This document shows positions 8,853 through 18,293 of a stretch of 64,000 bases of DNA, one piece after another; position 1 is the stretch's first letter; each line of letters starts with the position of its first letter. The position numbers and the translations under genes were made by a program. The DNA is taken from assembly GCF_001894765.1 (NCBI RefSeq), contig NZ_BCWV01000003.1, positions 795,679-859,678 on the forward strand, read 5' to 3'. Source of the stretch: Rhodococcoides corynebacterioides NBRC 14404 (GTDB lineage Bacteria; Actinomycetota; Actinomycetes; Mycobacteriales; Mycobacteriaceae). The notes below the pieces were generated by a model. It had not been told where the DNA came from, ran no database searches, and saw nothing but the letters and a program-made list of their open reading frames with translations.

Positions 8853-9896
8853 TCAGGCCCGGAACAGCATGGTCTCGGCGGTGAGGCCGGGTCCGAACGC
8901 CATCGCGCAGCCGCGACCGGTGTCGCCGCGGTCCATCATCTCCTTCAGCACGAAGAGCACCGTCGCCGAGGACATGTTGCCGTAGTCGTTCAGGACCGTC
9001 CGGGACGCCGACAGCCGGTCCGGCGCCAAGTCCAGCGCGCCCTCCACGGCGTCGAGAATGGACCGGCCGCCGGGATGGATCGCCCAGAGGTCGATCGACG
9101 ACGCCTCCGCGCCCGAGAGCACCGCCTTCATCGTGGGGGCGTCGAGCGCGCGCGACAACGACCCCGGCACCTTGCCGGACAGCACCATGTCGAACCCCAT
9201 CCCGCCGATCCGCCACGTGATGAGATCACGGGAGTCCTCGATCATCAACGCCTGGAACGATTCCAGGGCCAGGCCCTGCTCCTCGGCCGTGACCAGCACC
9301 GCCGCGGCGCCGTCGCCGAAGACGAGGAAGGACAGCATGGTCTCGAGATCCTGCGTGGCCTGCATGTGCAGCGAGCACAGCTCGACGCTGACCACCAACA
9401 CCCGCGCGGTCGGCTCGGAGCGCACGATGTGGTGCGCGAGCTTGAGTCCGTTGATGCCGGCGAAGCAGCCCATGAAGCCGACCTGCGTGCGCTCGACCGT
9501 GGTGGGGACGCCGCACCGGCGCATGATCTCGAAGTCGATGCCCGGCGCGTAGAACCCGGTGCAGGTCAACACGATCAGGTGGGTGATGTCGGCAGTACCG
9601 GCGCCCAGCCCCAGGCCGTCGACGGCCCGCACCGCGAGATCCGGTGCGCTGCGCTCGAACTCGATCATGCGGGTCTCGGTGTCGACGGCGTTGGGATCGT
9701 CACCGTAGAAACTCGCGACCGACGGGAACGCCGCCCACCGATGGCCGATCTGCGCGCGCTCGGCCATCCGACGGAACAGCAGGTGCCCCCGCCGCTCGGC
9801 GAAGGAGTTCTGCGCGTACGCGACGAAGTCGTCGTGCACGTCGTACTCGGGAACCGCGGTGGCGATCGCGTTGACGTAGGCGGTGGTGGGGCTCAC
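8853..9896 (-). CDS. Type III polyketide synthase (chalcone/stilbene synthase family)
   Basis: About 347 residues from the GTG at 9896. The catalytic triad of the family is visible: Cys144 in [13 protein letters not shown], His274 in [11 protein letters not shown] and Asn307 in [20 protein letters not shown]-type residues appear near the end as [15 protein letters not shown]. The enzyme condenses an acyl-CoA starter with malonyl-CoA units and cyclises the product. Actinobacterial relatives make alkylresorcinols, pyrones or naphthalenes, and the product here cannot be predicted. It is divergent from a Cds1-like PLP enzyme, and the upstream start alternatives overlap that gene, so the start is uncertain. 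An acyl-CoA ligase gene converges with it. Confidence 0.9.
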   Translation of the reverse strand: MSPTTAYVNAIATAVPEYDVHDDFVAYAQNSFAERRGHLLFRRMAERAQIGHRWAAFPSVASFYGDDPNAVDTETRMIEFERSAPDLAVRAVDGLGLGAGTADITHLIVLTCTGFYAPGIDFEIMRRCGVPTTVERTQVGFMGCFAGINGLKLAHHIVRSEPTARVLVVSVELCSLHMQATQDLETMLSFLVFGDGAAAVLVTAEEQGLALESFQALMIEDSRDLITWRIGGMGFDMVLSGKVPGSLSRALDAPTMKAVLSGAEASSIDLWAIHPGGRSILDAVEGALDLAPDRLSASRTVLNDYGNMSSATVLFVLKEMMDRGDTGRGCAMAFGPGLTAETMLFRA

Positions 9897-9948
9897 CCGA
9901 AGGGGGTTCCCGCCCACTGCACGGCCAACCACGACGACAATGGCGGGC

Positions 9949-11025
9949 ATGCGCATCGAAGATCGTGACTGGGTGGAGAACGCGCTGCGGATCGTCGAGG
10001 CCGACGCGAACCGCAGCGCGGACACCCACCTGCACCCGTTCCCGCTGCCCGCGTCGTGGGGAATCGACCTCTACCTCAAGGACGAGTCGGTGCACCCCAC
10101 CGGATCGCTCAAGCACCGTCTGGCGCGTTCGCTGTTCCTGTTCGGACTCGCGAACGGCGACATCGGCCCGCACACCACCCTCGTCGAGGCGTCGTCGGGA
10201 TCGACCGCGGTGTCCGAGGCCTACTTCGCCCGCCTGATCGGGCTCGAGTTCGTCGCCGTCATGCCGGCGTCCACCTCGCCCGCCAAGATCGCGTTGATCG
10301 AGCGATACGGCGGAATCTGCCGCCTGGTCGAGTCCTCGGGCGCGGTGTACGACGTGGCGGAAGAGCTGGGCGCACAGGAGAACTGGTTGTACCTCGACCA
10401 GTTCACCAACGCCTCGGTGGTCACCGACTGGCGCGGCAACAACTCCATCGCCGCTTCCATCTTCGACCAGATGTCCCTCGAGCGGTTCCCCGTCCCGTCG
10501 TGGGTCGTGGTCGGCGCGGGCACCGGCGGCACGTCGGCCACCATCGGCCGCTACGTCCGCTACCGCCGCGTCCCGACGCGCGTCTGCGTCGTCGATCCCG
10601 AGGGCTCGGCGTTCCACGATGCCTGGCTCACCGGTCGACGCGACGTCGTCGGCACGGGGTCCCGCATCGAGGGCATCGGTCGTCCGCGCGTCGAGCCGTC
10701 GTTCGTCCCTGCGGTCATCGAACGGATGGAGCGCGTGCCCGACGCCGCGTCGGTCGCCGCGGCCCGCATGCTCGGTCGCGTCACCGGACTGCACGCGGGC
10801 GGGTCCACCGGAACCAACCTGATCGGCGCGTTCCGACTGGTGTCGGAGATGCGCGCGGCGGGCGAGCGCGGCAGCATCGTCACCCTGCTCTGCGACGGTG
10901 GGGAGCGGTACGAACACACCTACTACGACGACGCGTGGGTCGCCGAGCGCGGCTGGGACCTCGCCGCCGAGCACGAGCGCATCGACCGGTTCCTCGCCAC
11001 CGGTCAGTTCGCCGACGAGGCGTGA
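9949..11025 (+). CDS. PLP-dependent cysteine synthase-family protein (Cds1-like cysteine desulfhydrase)
   Basis: A 358-residue fold-type II PLP enzyme. The PLP lysine is Lys55 in [11 protein letters not shown]. The substrate loop [12 protein letters not shown] and the phosphate-binding [16 protein letters not shown] follow in the expected order. Overall it resembles M. tuberculosis Rv3684 (Cds1), an L-cysteine desulfhydrase that releases H2S, more than the biosynthetic CysK or CysM. No sulfate-assimilation gene is adjacent, which favours a catabolic or signalling role. ATG codons occur at 9940 and 9949. I prefer 9949 because a weak -10-like GACAAT ends 7 nt before it. It is divergent from the type III polyketide synthase. 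Confidence 0.82.
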   Translation: MRIEDRDWVENALRIVEADANRSADTHLHPFPLPASWGIDLYLKDESVHPTGSLKHRLARSLFLFGLANGDIGPHTTLVEASSGSTAVSEAYFARLIGLEFVAVMPASTSPAKIALIERYGGICRLVESSGAVYDVAEELGAQENWLYLDQFTNASVVTDWRGNNSIAASIFDQMSLERFPVPSWVVVGAGTGGTSATIGRYVRYRRVPTRVCVVDPEGSAFHDAWLTGRRDVVGTGSRIEGIGRPRVEPSFVPAVIERMERVPDAASVAAARMLGRVTGLHAGGSTGTNLIGAFRLVSEMRAAGERGSIVTLLCDGGERYEHTYYDDAWVAERGWDLAAEHERIDRFLATGQFADEA

Positions 11026-11033
11026 GCGCGGAC

Positions 11034-11039
11034 TAGCCT
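11034..11039 (+). promoter_or_regulatory. -10 element of a leaderless promoter (58-residue gene)
   Basis: TAGCCT ends 6 nt before the ATG at 11046, and no ribosome binding site is present. Confidence 0.5.
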
Positions 11040-11045
11040 GGCGGT

Positions 11046-11222
11046 ATGGCCGAGAACGAGCACGAGACCGCGGACTCCCAGCCCGTGTCGTCCGAACCCG
11101 CGTCGTCCGAACCCAAAGGCGGCCGCCCGGGCCCCGTCGATCAGGGCGGCGCCGGCGGCATGGCGACCCGGGAGAACGCACCCGAGGTGGCCGAGACCGA
11201 CGCGCGCGAGGGTACCGACTGA
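11046..11222 (+). CDS. Small acidic unstructured protein, unknown function
   Basis: A 58-residue reading frame with actinobacterial codon use and a leaderless promoter in front. It is rich in Glu, Pro, Ser, Gly and Ala, has no hydrophobic core and no signal peptide, and is probably disordered. A short internal duplication (SSEPASSEP) lies near residues 15-23, and a Gly-rich stretch follows (KGGRPGPVDQGGAGG). The stop is 1 nt upstream of the GTG of the acetyltransferase gene, so the two are probably co-transcribed. I do not recognise the family. Its reality rests on the promoter spacing and the neat junction with the next gene. Confidence 0.6.
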   Translation: MAENEHETADSQPVSSEPASSEPKGGRPGPVDQGGAGGMATRENAPEVAETDAREGTD

Positions 11223-11223
11223 C

Positions 11224-11673
11224 GTGGCCACCATCGGGCGCGCGACCGTCCGGGACGCCGATCCGACTGTGCTGTACCGGATTCTGCGTCTGCGGACGCA
11301 GGTGTTCGTCCACGAACAGCGCATCGTGGACGACGAGGAGATCGACGGTCGGGACCTCGAGGAGACGACCACGCTCTTCTGGGTGGAGGAGAACGGCGCC
11401 GACGGGACCACCGAGGTCCTGGCCACCCTCCGCCTGCTCCAGGACGACCTGCCGGCGCATGTCGGCCGCGTCGCGACGGCGCAGCAGGCCCGTGGACGCG
11501 GCCTCGCGGCCGACCTGGTGCGGGCCGCGCTCGAGCACGCGGGAACCGACGTCGCCATCTCCGCGCAGGCGTACCTCGAGGGCTGGTACGGCCGCCTCGG
11601 CTTCGTCCGGACGGGGGAGAACTACCTCGAGGCGGGCATCGACCACGTGCCCATGCTGTTCAGGCGACCCTGA
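11224..11673 (+). CDS. GNAT acetyltransferase, ElaA-like
   Basis: A 149-residue GCN5-type N-acetyltransferase. The N-terminal YRILRLRTQVFVHEQRIVDDEEIDGRD is the ElaA-type opening (LRTQVFVHEQ). The acetyl-CoA pyrophosphate loop appears as RVATAQQARGRGLAADLV, and the C-terminal AYLEGWYGRLGFVRTGENYLEAGI closes the fold. It should transfer acetyl from acetyl-CoA to an amine, with the substrate unknown. The GTG start follows the upstream 58-residue gene by one base, which suggests an operon of the two. Confidence 0.85.
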   Translation: MATIGRATVRDADPTVLYRILRLRTQVFVHEQRIVDDEEIDGRDLEETTTLFWVEENGADGTTEVLATLRLLQDDLPAHVGRVATAQQARGRGLAADLVRAALEHAGTDVAISAQAYLEGWYGRLGFVRTGENYLEAGIDHVPMLFRRP

Positions 11674-11677
11674 CCGG

Positions 11678-12565
11678 TCAGGCGCGCGGCCACTCGGCGA
11701 GCTCCGCGGCGACGGCGGCCGTACTGCGCAGGAAGTCCAGCAGCAGCGCGTCGGGATCGTCGGCCCGACGGACGTCGGCGTAGGGCAGGACGAACTCGCC
11801 CAACGCGGAGTCCCAGTACGCGGCGGCCGGGGTCACGGCGGCCTCCTCGTAACCGTCGGGCTGCGGATAGGCGTAGGAGTAGAACACCCCTTCCGACGCT
11901 CCGCCGGGCCAGTAGCCCGCGCTCGAGAGTTCGGCGCGGTACGCCTCGTGCATCACCCAGTCCGGGCAGTGGGGGATACCGCCGGGATGGGTCGGCGCGG
12001 ACCGGCCCGAGAATCGGGTGACCGCCAGATCGAAAGCACCCCAGAAGAAGTGCGACGGACTGGACTTGCCGTCGAACTCCGCGCGGAACCGGGAGAAGAC
12101 CCGATCCGCCGAGACCAGGGAGCGCCAGAACCGGGTGACCGCCTCGGCGTCGTAGCTCGCGTGCACGGTGTCGTCGGCGAAGGGGATGGCCGTCTCGAGT
12201 TCCACCGGCACGGGCAGGTAGGTCACCTCGACGTCGAGAGCCCGCAGCATCGCGTCGAACTCCCGGTGGAAGTCGGCGACGGGCATGGGGCGCAGATCGA
12301 TGCGGCGGGTGTCGCCGCGCGTGGTCGTGGCGACGAGGGCGTGCGCGACGAAGTCGAAGCGGATCTCCAGGCCGCCGTCGCGGTACGGCATCAGCGAGGT
12401 CGTCAGACCCGTCGCGTCGACGTACAGGGTGACGCCCCACCAGTGATTCACCGGCGGCGCGAGCGCCATGCGGACCTTGCCGACGATCTGCGTCCAGAGA
12501 TGCAGGGTGTCGCGGGTGTCCTGCCAGGACGCCACCTCGAGCTCGGGCCAGAATTCGTGCGTCAC
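11678..12565 (-). CDS. DUF5996 family protein
   Basis: A 295-residue protein matching the uncharacterised DUF5996 family. It has the typical opening WPELEVASWQDTRDTLHLWTQ, the WWGVTLYVDATGL segment, and near the middle KSSPSHFFWGAFDLAVTRFSGR. It is soluble, with no transmembrane segment or signal peptide, and rich in aromatic residues. The GTG at 12565 begins MTHEFWPE. It converges tightly with the acetyltransferase gene (4 bp). No catalytic function is established, and the context gives no clear pathway. Confidence 0.85.
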   Translation of the reverse strand: MTHEFWPELEVASWQDTRDTLHLWTQIVGKVRMALAPPVNHWWGVTLYVDATGLTTSLMPYRDGGLEIRFDFVAHALVATTTRGDTRRIDLRPMPVADFHREFDAMLRALDVEVTYLPVPVELETAIPFADDTVHASYDAEAVTRFWRSLVSADRVFSRFRAEFDGKSSPSHFFWGAFDLAVTRFSGRSAPTHPGGIPHCPDWVMHEAYRAELSSAGYWPGGASEGVFYSYAYPQPDGYEEAAVTPAAAYWDSALGEFVLPYADVRRADDPDALLLDFLRSTAAVAAELAEWPRA

Positions 12566-12644
12566 ACGGCGAATCCAATCACGGTTCGGTGCAGAAATCC
12601 CCCGTGAGCGTGGAGAACTGCACCGAAGATCCGGCCCGGTCCGC

Positions 12645-12650
12645 TAGCGT
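12645..12650 (+). promoter_or_regulatory. -10 element of a leaderless promoter (receiver-like gene)
   Basis: TAGCGT ends 7 nt before the GTG at 12658. This supports that start over an in-frame ATG-like opening at 12589. Confidence 0.5.
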
Positions 12651-12657
12651 CGGGCGG

Positions 12658-13050
12658 GTGACGGACGAGTCGGTGACGGTGCTGGTCTACAGCAGTCGGG
12701 CCGAGACGCGTGCGCTGGTGCACGCCGCCCTCGGCACCCGCCCCCATCCCGATCTGCCGCCCGTCACGTATCTCGACGTCGCGACGGGCCCCATGGTGGT
12801 CCGACATCTCGACGCCGGAACCGTCGATCTCGCGATCCTCGACGGCGAGGCCGCGCCCGTCGGCGGCATGGGGCTGGCCAAGCAGCTGCGCGACGAGGTC
12901 GCACCCTGCCCGCCGCTGCTGGTCCTCACCGGGCGGCCGCAGGACGCCTGGCTGGCGGACTGGTCGCGCGCGGACGCGATCGTCTCGCACCCGATCGACC
13001 CGTTCGAGCTCGGCCGCGCGGTCACCGCGCTCCTGCGACCCCACACCTGA
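12658..13050 (+). CDS. Response-regulator receiver-like protein (Rv3143 type)
   Basis: A 130-residue protein with a receiver-domain fold and no output domain. VTVLVYSSRAETRALVHAAL is the first strand and helix, VDLAILDGEA the strand that carries the phospho-acceptor Asp in true receivers, PPLLVLTGRPQDAWL the switch Thr region, and the last helix is DPFELGRAVTALL. The usual acidic pair after strand 1 is missing (YSSRAE), so phosphorylation is doubtful. M. tuberculosis has the homologous Rv3143 just upstream of nuoA, and the same linkage is kept here, which suggests a role with complex I. The start was chosen from the leaderless promoter. Confidence 0.8.
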   Translation: MTDESVTVLVYSSRAETRALVHAALGTRPHPDLPPVTYLDVATGPMVVRHLDAGTVDLAILDGEAAPVGGMGLAKQLRDEVAPCPPLLVLTGRPQDAWLADWSRADAIVSHPIDPFELGRAVTALLRPHT

Positions 13051-13140
13051 CCCGAGAGGTCGCGCGGGGATCACGATTCCGACACCGCCGGCGAACCCGA
13101 GTGTCGAAACCGAACCGCCCGGGACGGGAACGTCCTAGTG

Positions 13141-13156
13141 TGTGACTCGGATCACG
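13141..13156 (+). promoter_or_regulatory. CRP/GlxR-like binding site in front of nuoA
   Basis: TGTGA-N6-TCACG is nearly the full consensus TGTGA-N6-TCACA of cAMP receptor proteins (GlxR in corynebacteria, Crp in mycobacteria). It lies 42 bp before the nuoA start and overlaps a possible -10 TAGTGT (13136-13141). That position would suit repression or start-site competition more than class II activation. Confidence 0.55.
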
Positions 13157-13197
13157 TGAGAAGAGGTCACCACCTTCGACACGGGCAGGAGTGAGCG

Positions 13198-13563
13198 GTG
13201 AACGCCGACGCATACGTTCCGATTCTGGTTCTCGGTGCGATAGCCGTTGCGTTCGCGGTGTTCTCGGTGTTCGTCGCGTCCGCGGTGGGCCCGAGGCGCT
13301 ACAACCGAGCGAAGCTCGAGGCGTACGAGTGCGGCGTCGCGCCCACCCCGCAGCGTCCCGGCGGCGGCCGCTTCCCGGTCAAGTTCTACCTGACCGCAAT
13401 GCTTTTCATCATCTTCGACATCGAGATCGTCTTTCTCTACCCCTGGGCGGTGCACTTCGAGGCGCTCGGCATGTTCGGGCTGCTCGCCATGGGGTTGTTC
13501 ATCGTCAACGTCTCCGTCGCCTATGCGTACGAGTGGCGACGCGGAGGACTCAGCTGGGAGTGA
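13198..13563 (+). CDS. nuoA: NADH-quinone oxidoreductase subunit A
   Basis: A 121-residue membrane subunit of complex I with three predicted helices. It contains the family markers KLEAYECGV, FPVKFYLTAMLFIIFDIEIVFLYPW (written in two parts: FPVKFYLTAMLF, IIFDIEIVFLYPW) and the C-terminal YEWRRGGLSWE. The conserved Cys in the first loop and the acidic residues of helix 2 are present. It opens the 14-gene nuo operon. The GTG at 13198 follows AGGAG. It contacts NuoH, J and K near the quinone channel. Confidence 0.96.
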   Translation: MNADAYVPILVLGAIAVAFAVFSVFVASAVGPRRYNRAKLEAYECGVAPTPQRPGGGRFPVKFYLTAMLFIIFDIEIVFLYPWAVHFEALGMFGLLAMGLFIVNVSVAYAYEWRRGGLSWE

Positions 13564-13608
13564 TCGCAGCCGTACACGGGTCCGAGACCCGCGAGAGGTG
13601 AGGTGCGC

Positions 13609-14175
13609 ATGGGCATCGAGGAGAAGCTGCCGAGCGGCTTCCTGCTGACCACCGTCGAGGGGCTGGCGGGCTTCGCTCGGAAGGGCTCGCTGTGGCCCGC
13701 GACCTTCGGACTGGCCTGCTGCGCGATCGAGATGATGTCCACCACCTCGGGGCGATTCGACCTCGCGCGGTTCGGCATGGAGGCGTTCCGCGCGTCACCG
13801 CGTCAGGCCGACCTCATGATCGTCGCCGGACGGGTCAGCCAGAAGATGGCACCGGTCCTGCGGCAGGTCTACGACCAGATGGCGGAACCCAAATGGGTTC
13901 TGGCCATGGGGGTCTGCGCCTCGTCGGGCGGAATGTTCAACAACTACGCCGTGGTGCAGGGTGTCGACCACGTGGTGCCGGTGGACATCTACCTGCCGGG
14001 CTGCCCGCCGCGTCCGGAGATGCTCATCAACGCCATCCTCACCCTGCACGCGTCCATCGCCCGGATGCCCCTCGGCGTCGACCGCGAGCGGGCCGTGCGG
14101 GACGCGGAAGCCGCGGCTCTCTCGGTGCCCGGCACGGACCCGACGTTCCTCGACGTGCCGGCGGTCCCGCGGTGA
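13609..14175 (+). CDS. nuoB: NADH-quinone oxidoreductase subunit B
   Basis: A 188-residue peripheral-arm subunit that holds the terminal [4Fe-4S] cluster N2. The tandem Cys37-Cys38 (LACCAIEMM), Cys103 (GVCASSGG) and Cys132 (GCPPRPE) are the four ligands. I chose the ATG at 13609 over an in-frame GTG 6 nt earlier because MGIEEKLP matches the usual start of actinobacterial NuoB and AGGTGAGGT precedes it. The stop overlaps the nuoC start. Confidence 0.96.
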   Translation: MGIEEKLPSGFLLTTVEGLAGFARKGSLWPATFGLACCAIEMMSTTSGRFDLARFGMEAFRASPRQADLMIVAGRVSQKMAPVLRQVYDQMAEPKWVLAMGVCASSGGMFNNYAVVQGVDHVVPVDIYLPGCPPRPEMLINAILTLHASIARMPLGVDRERAVRDAEAAALSVPGTDPTFLDVPAVPR

Positions 14176-14831
14176 CGGGCCCGACCGATCCGATCGCACC
14201 GCGCGGCATGTTCGGCGTGCACGGCTCCGGCGACACGTCCGGCTACGGCCGTCTCGCACCTCCGGCTCCCCGGCACGACACCGCGTCCCGGCCGTACGGC
14301 GAGCCGTTCGACACCGTGACGGACGCTCTCGAGCAGGCGCTGGGGCCCCTCGCGGACGACGCCGTCGAGCGGGTGGTGATCCACCGCGGCGAACTCACCG
14401 TTCACGCCGCACGGGATCGCCTTCCGGCGGTGTTGTCGGCGTTGCGGGACACCGACTCCCTGCGCTTCGAGCTCTGCCTCGGTGTCAGCGGAGTGCACGT
14501 CCCCGCCGACCCGGGCCGTGAGCTGCACGCCGTGTACCACCTGTCCTCCCTCACGCACGGCCGCCGGATCCGCGTGGAGGTCTCGGTCCCGGATTCCGAT
14601 CCGCACGTGCCGTCCTCGTGCGGGATCTACCCGACCAACGACTGGCACGAGCGCGAGACGTACGACTTCTTCGGGATCCTGTTCGACGGCCACCCGTCGC
14701 TCACCCGGATCGAGATGCCCGACGACTGGGAGGGGCATCCCCAGCGCAAGGACTACCCGTTGGGCGGCATTCCCGTCCAGTTCCACGGCGCCACGATTCC
14801 ACCCCCCGACCAGCGGAGGTCCTACTCCTGA
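14172..14831 (+). CDS. nuoC: NADH-quinone oxidoreductase subunit C
   Basis: A 219-residue peripheral-arm subunit. The 30-kDa-subunit signature [18 protein letters not shown] is near residue 160. [11 protein letters not shown] and [11 protein letters not shown] follow the family. The GTG start overlaps the nuoB stop by 4 nt. It packs against NuoD at the quinone-binding side. The N-terminal 45 residues are longer and less conserved, as in mycobacteria. Confidence 0.95.
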   Translation: MTGPTDPIAPRGMFGVHGSGDTSGYGRLAPPAPRHDTASRPYGEPFDTVTDALEQALGPLADDAVERVVIHRGELTVHAARDRLPAVLSALRDTDSLRFELCLGVSGVHVPADPGRELHAVYHLSSLTHGRRIRVEVSVPDSDPHVPSSCGIYPTNDWHERETYDFFGILFDGHPSLTRIEMPDDWEGHPQRKDYPLGGIPVQFHGATIPPPDQRRSYS

Positions 14832-16153
14832 TGACACCGCACCAGCAGGTCACCGACGCGCCCGGCGAGCCCCGGGTCTACACCGCGGGCGGGCAGGACT
14901 GGGACGAGATCGCCGACCTCGCGAGTTCCGCCGGGGACGAACGCATCATCGTCAACATGGGCCCGCAGCACCCCTCCACCCACGGCGTGCTCCGCCTGAT
15001 CCTCGAGATCGAGGGCGAGACCGTGACCGAGGCCCGGTGCGGAATCGGCTACCTGCACACCGGTATCGAGAAGAACCTCGAGTTCCGCACGTGGACGCAG
15101 GCGGTCACCTTCGTCACGCGCATGGACTACCTCTCCCCGTTCTTCAACGAGACGGCCTACTGCCTCGGAGTCGAGAAGCTGCTCGGCATCACCGACGACA
15201 TCCCCGACCGCGCCTCCGTGATCCGTGTCCTGCTCATGGAGCTGAACCGGATCTCCTCGCACCTGGTGGCCCTGGCCACGGGTGGCATGGAACTCGGCGC
15301 GGTCACGGCCATGCTCTTCGGATTCCGCGAGCGGGAGCTGATCCTCGACATCTTCGAGACGATCACCGGTCTGCGCATGAACCACGCGTACATCCGTCCC
15401 GGCGGTGTCGCGATGGACCTCCCGAACGACGCCGTCCCGATGATCCGAGAACTGCTGCAGCTGCTGCCGATTCGACTCCGCGACATGAGCGCGATGCTCG
15501 ACGACAACCCCATCTGGAAGGGCCGCACCCGCGGGATCGGCTTCCTCGACCTCACCGGATGCATGGCACTCGGGGTGACCGGTCCGTGCCTGCGTGCGAC
15601 GGGTCTGCCCCACGATCTGCGGCGCGCGGAACCGTACTGCGGCTACGAGAACTACGAGTTCGACGTGATCACCGAGACCGAATCCGACTGCTATGCGCGC
15701 TATCTGATCCGCGTCGACGAGATGAAGGAATCGCTGAAGATCGTCGAGCAGTGTCTGGACGCTCTGCGCCCCGGCCCGGTGACGATCGCGGATCGCAAGA
15801 TCGCCTGGCCCGCGAACCTGGTGTCCGAGGCCGACGGGCTGGGTCAGTCCCGTGACCACGTGAGCACCATCATGGCCGGCTCCATGGAATCGTTGATCCA
15901 CCACTTCAAGCTGGTCACCGAGGGCATCTCGGTCCCGTCCGGCCAGGTGTACTCCGCGGTGGAGTCGCCCCGGGGCGAACTGGGTGTGCATCTGGTGTCC
16001 GACGGCGGAACCCGCCCCTACCGTGTCCATTTCCGAGACCCGTCCTTCACCAATCTCCAGGCGGTCGCGGCCATGTGCGAGGGCGGCATGGTCTCCGACG
16101 TCATCGCCGCCGTGGCCAGCATCGACCCCGTCATGGGTGGGGTGGACCGATGA
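14831..16153 (+). CDS. nuoD: NADH-quinone oxidoreductase subunit D
   Basis: A 440-residue subunit related to the NiFe-hydrogenase large subunit. Key regions are [15 protein letters not shown] (quinone-site His), [20 protein letters not shown] and the C-terminal [11 protein letters not shown]. The ATG shares its first base with the nuoC TGA stop (TGATG). The conserved His and Tyr that bind the quinone headgroup sit in the first motif and in the region around [10 protein letters not shown]. It is coupled to nuoE by an ATGA overlap. Confidence 0.96.
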   Translation: MTPHQQVTDAPGEPRVYTAGGQDWDEIADLASSAGDERIIVNMGPQHPSTHGVLRLILEIEGETVTEARCGIGYLHTGIEKNLEFRTWTQAVTFVTRMDYLSPFFNETAYCLGVEKLLGITDDIPDRASVIRVLLMELNRISSHLVALATGGMELGAVTAMLFGFRERELILDIFETITGLRMNHAYIRPGGVAMDLPNDAVPMIRELLQLLPIRLRDMSAMLDDNPIWKGRTRGIGFLDLTGCMALGVTGPCLRATGLPHDLRRAEPYCGYENYEFDVITETESDCYARYLIRVDEMKESLKIVEQCLDALRPGPVTIADRKIAWPANLVSEADGLGQSRDHVSTIMAGSMESLIHHFKLVTEGISVPSGQVYSAVESPRGELGVHLVSDGGTRPYRVHFRDPSFTNLQAVAAMCEGGMVSDVIAAVASIDPVMGGVDR

Positions 16154-16980
16154 GCGGGCGGGAACCGGTGCTGGTGCCGTTCGGCCCCGCGCCCGAGGAA
16201 CGGGTCCAGCTGGTGCAGCCCGGCGCTCGTCGGTCGTACCCACCCGAGGTGCGGGAGCGGCTCGAGCGGGACGCGGCCACCGTCGGCGCTCGCTACCCCC
16301 GGCCACGCTCGGCCATCATCCCGCTCCTGCATCTGCTCCAAGCGGAGGACGGATACCTCACCCCAGCAGCCGTCGACTTCGTCTCGCACACACTCGATCT
16401 CACCGGTGCCGAGGTGGCGGCCGTCGCCACCTTCTACTCGATGTATCGACGCGAGCCCACGGGCGACTACCTGGTGGGCGTGTGCACCAACACCCTCTGT
16501 GCGGTGATGGGCGGCGACGCGATCCACGCCGCCCTCACCGAGCACCTGGCGGACGATCCCGGCTCGGTCACTCTCGAGCACCTCGAGTGCAACGCTGCCT
16601 GCGACTACGCGCCGGTGGTCATGGTCAACTGGGAGTTCTTCGACAACCAGACTCCGGAATCGGCACGCGCCCTGGTCGACGACCTGCGGTCCGGGCACCC
16701 CGTCACTCCCACCCGCGGCGCCACGCTGTGCACGTTCCGCGAGACCTCGCGCATCCTCGCCGGTTTCCCCGACCCCCGGCCGGGCGCCAACGACGCCGCC
16801 ACCGCGGGCGACGCGACGCTGGCCGGACTGCGGCGGGCACACGAGACCGGTTCCGCCGCAACCGATCCGAGCTCCACCCGGGAGTCGACGACGGCGGCAC
16901 CGGACGTCCCCACCGACTCCACTCCCGACGAGCCGGCACCCGCGCCGTCCGCCGACGTCCCCGGGAAGGAAGCGCGATGA
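16150..16980 (+). CDS. nuoE: NADH-quinone oxidoreductase subunit E, with long C-terminal tail
   Basis: A 276-residue thioredoxin-like subunit carrying [2Fe-2S] cluster N1a. The ligands are the two pairs in [12 protein letters not shown] and [11 protein letters not shown]. The domain ends near residue 205. The last 70 or so residues form an Ala/Pro/Ser/Thr-rich, probably disordered tail, longer than in Escherichia coli (about 166 residues in total). It works with NuoF and NuoG in the NADH-oxidising module. It has ATGA overlaps with both neighbours. Confidence 0.94.
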   Translation: MSGREPVLVPFGPAPEERVQLVQPGARRSYPPEVRERLERDAATVGARYPRPRSAIIPLLHLLQAEDGYLTPAAVDFVSHTLDLTGAEVAAVATFYSMYRREPTGDYLVGVCTNTLCAVMGGDAIHAALTEHLADDPGSVTLEHLECNAACDYAPVVMVNWEFFDNQTPESARALVDDLRSGHPVTPTRGATLCTFRETSRILAGFPDPRPGANDAATAGDATLAGLRRAHETGSAATDPSSTRESTTAAPDVPTDSTPDEPAPAPSADVPGKEAR

Positions 16981-18293
16981 CGCTCACTCCGGTTCTCAGT
17001 CGCTACTGGGACCACCCTCGGTCCTGGACGCTCGAGACCTACCGCGAGCACGGCGGATACGACGGATTGGCCGCCGCTCTCGCGACGACGCCCGACGCGG
17101 TCATCGGCCTCGTGAAGGACGCCGGGCTGCGCGGTCGCGGCGGCGCGGGATTTCCCACCGGCGTCAAGTGGAGTTTCATCCCGCAGGACGGCCCGACGCC
17201 GGCGGACCAGGCGGTGCCGCATTACCTGGTGGTGAACGCCGACGAGTCCGAGCCCGGGACGTGCAAGGACATGCCGCTGCTCCTGGCGACCCCGCACGCG
17301 CTGATCGAGGGCATGATCATCGCGGCGTACGCCATCCGGTCCTCGCGCGCGTTCGTCTATCTCCGCGGCGAGGTGGTCCCGGTCCTGCGTCGCCTGCAGA
17401 CCGCAGTGGCGGAGGCGTACGACGCCGGGTATCTCGGCAGCGACATCCTCGGATCCGGGTTCGATCTCGAGCTCGTGGTCCACGCGGGCGCGGGTGCCTA
17501 CATCTGCGGCGAGGAGACCGCGCTGCTCGACTCGCTCGAAGGCCGACGCGGCCAGCCGAGATTGCGCCCGCCGTTCCCCGCCGTCGCCGGCCTGTACGCC
17601 GGACCGACGGTGGTCAACAACGTCGAGTCGATCGCGAGCGTGCCGTCGATCCTGGCGAACGGGGTGGACTGGTTCCGCTCGATGGGCAGCGAGAAGTCGC
17701 CCGGGTTCACCCTGTACTCCCTCTCGGGCCACGTGGAACGGCCCGGCCAGTACGAGGCGCCGCTCGGCATCACCCTGCGCGAGCTGCTGGGTCATGCCGG
17801 GGGCGTGCGTGCCGGGCACGAGCTGAAGTTCTGGACGCCGGGCGGATCCTCGACGCCGATCTTCACCGCGGAGCATCTCGACGTTCCGCTGGACTACGAA
17901 GGAGTCGCCGCGGCCGGGTCGATGCTGGGCACCAAGGCGCTGCAGATCTTCGACGAGACCACGTGCGTCGTCCGCGCGGTCCGTCGGTGGAGCGAGTTCT
18001 ACGCCCACGAATCGTGCGGCAAGTGCACCCCGTGCCGGGAAGGCACCTACTGGCTCGTGCAGATTCTCGCGCGGATGGAGGAGGGAACGGCGTCCGAGGA
18101 CGACCTGCAGAAGCTCCTGGACGTGGCCGACAGCATCCTCGGAAAGTCGTTCTGCGCGTTGGGTGACGGCGCGGCCAGCCCCATCGTCTCCTCGGTGAGG
18201 TTCTTCCGCGAGGAGTACCTCGAGCACGTGCGCGGCGGCGGGTGCCCGTTCGACCCCCACGCCTCCACCCTGATGGCCGGGGTGCCGGCATGA
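16977..18293 (+). CDS. nuoF: NADH-quinone oxidoreductase subunit F
   Basis: A 438-residue flavoprotein that binds NADH and FMN and the N3 [4Fe-4S] cluster. [13 protein letters not shown] is the NADH/FMN glycine-rich segment, and [19 protein letters not shown] is the second signature. The cluster ligands are Cys347, Cys350 and Cys353 ([12 protein letters not shown]) and Cys393 (KSFCALGDG). The ATG overlaps the nuoE stop. This is where hydride from NADH enters complex I. Confidence 0.96.
   Translation: MTLTPVLSRYWDHPRSWTLETYREHGGYDGLAAALATTPDAVIGLVKDAGLRGRGGAGFPTGVKWSFIPQDGPTPADQAVPHYLVVNADESEPGTCKDMPLLLATPHALIEGMIIAAYAIRSSRAFVYLRGEVVPVLRRLQTAVAEAYDAGYLGSDILGSGFDLELVVHAGAGAYICGEETALLDSLEGRRGQPRLRPPFPAVAGLYAGPTVVNNVESIASVPSILANGVDWFRSMGSEKSPGFTLYSLSGHVERPGQYEAPLGITLRELLGHAGGVRAGHELKFWTPGGSSTPIFTAEHLDVPLDYEGVAAAGSMLGTKALQIFDETTCVVRAVRRWSEFYAHESCGKCTPCREGTYWLVQILARMEEGTASEDDLQKLLDVADSILGKSFCALGDGAASPIVSSVRFFREEYLEHVRGGGCPFDPHASTLMAGVPA

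Noticed and set aside
9897..10025. Longer start for the type III polyketide synthase
   Set aside because: The extra residues are unconserved and lie within the coding start of the divergent PLP enzyme.
13156..13170. Second GTGA...TCAC dyad before nuoA
   Set aside because: The half-sites are 7 bp apart instead of 6, so it does not fit a CRP site.
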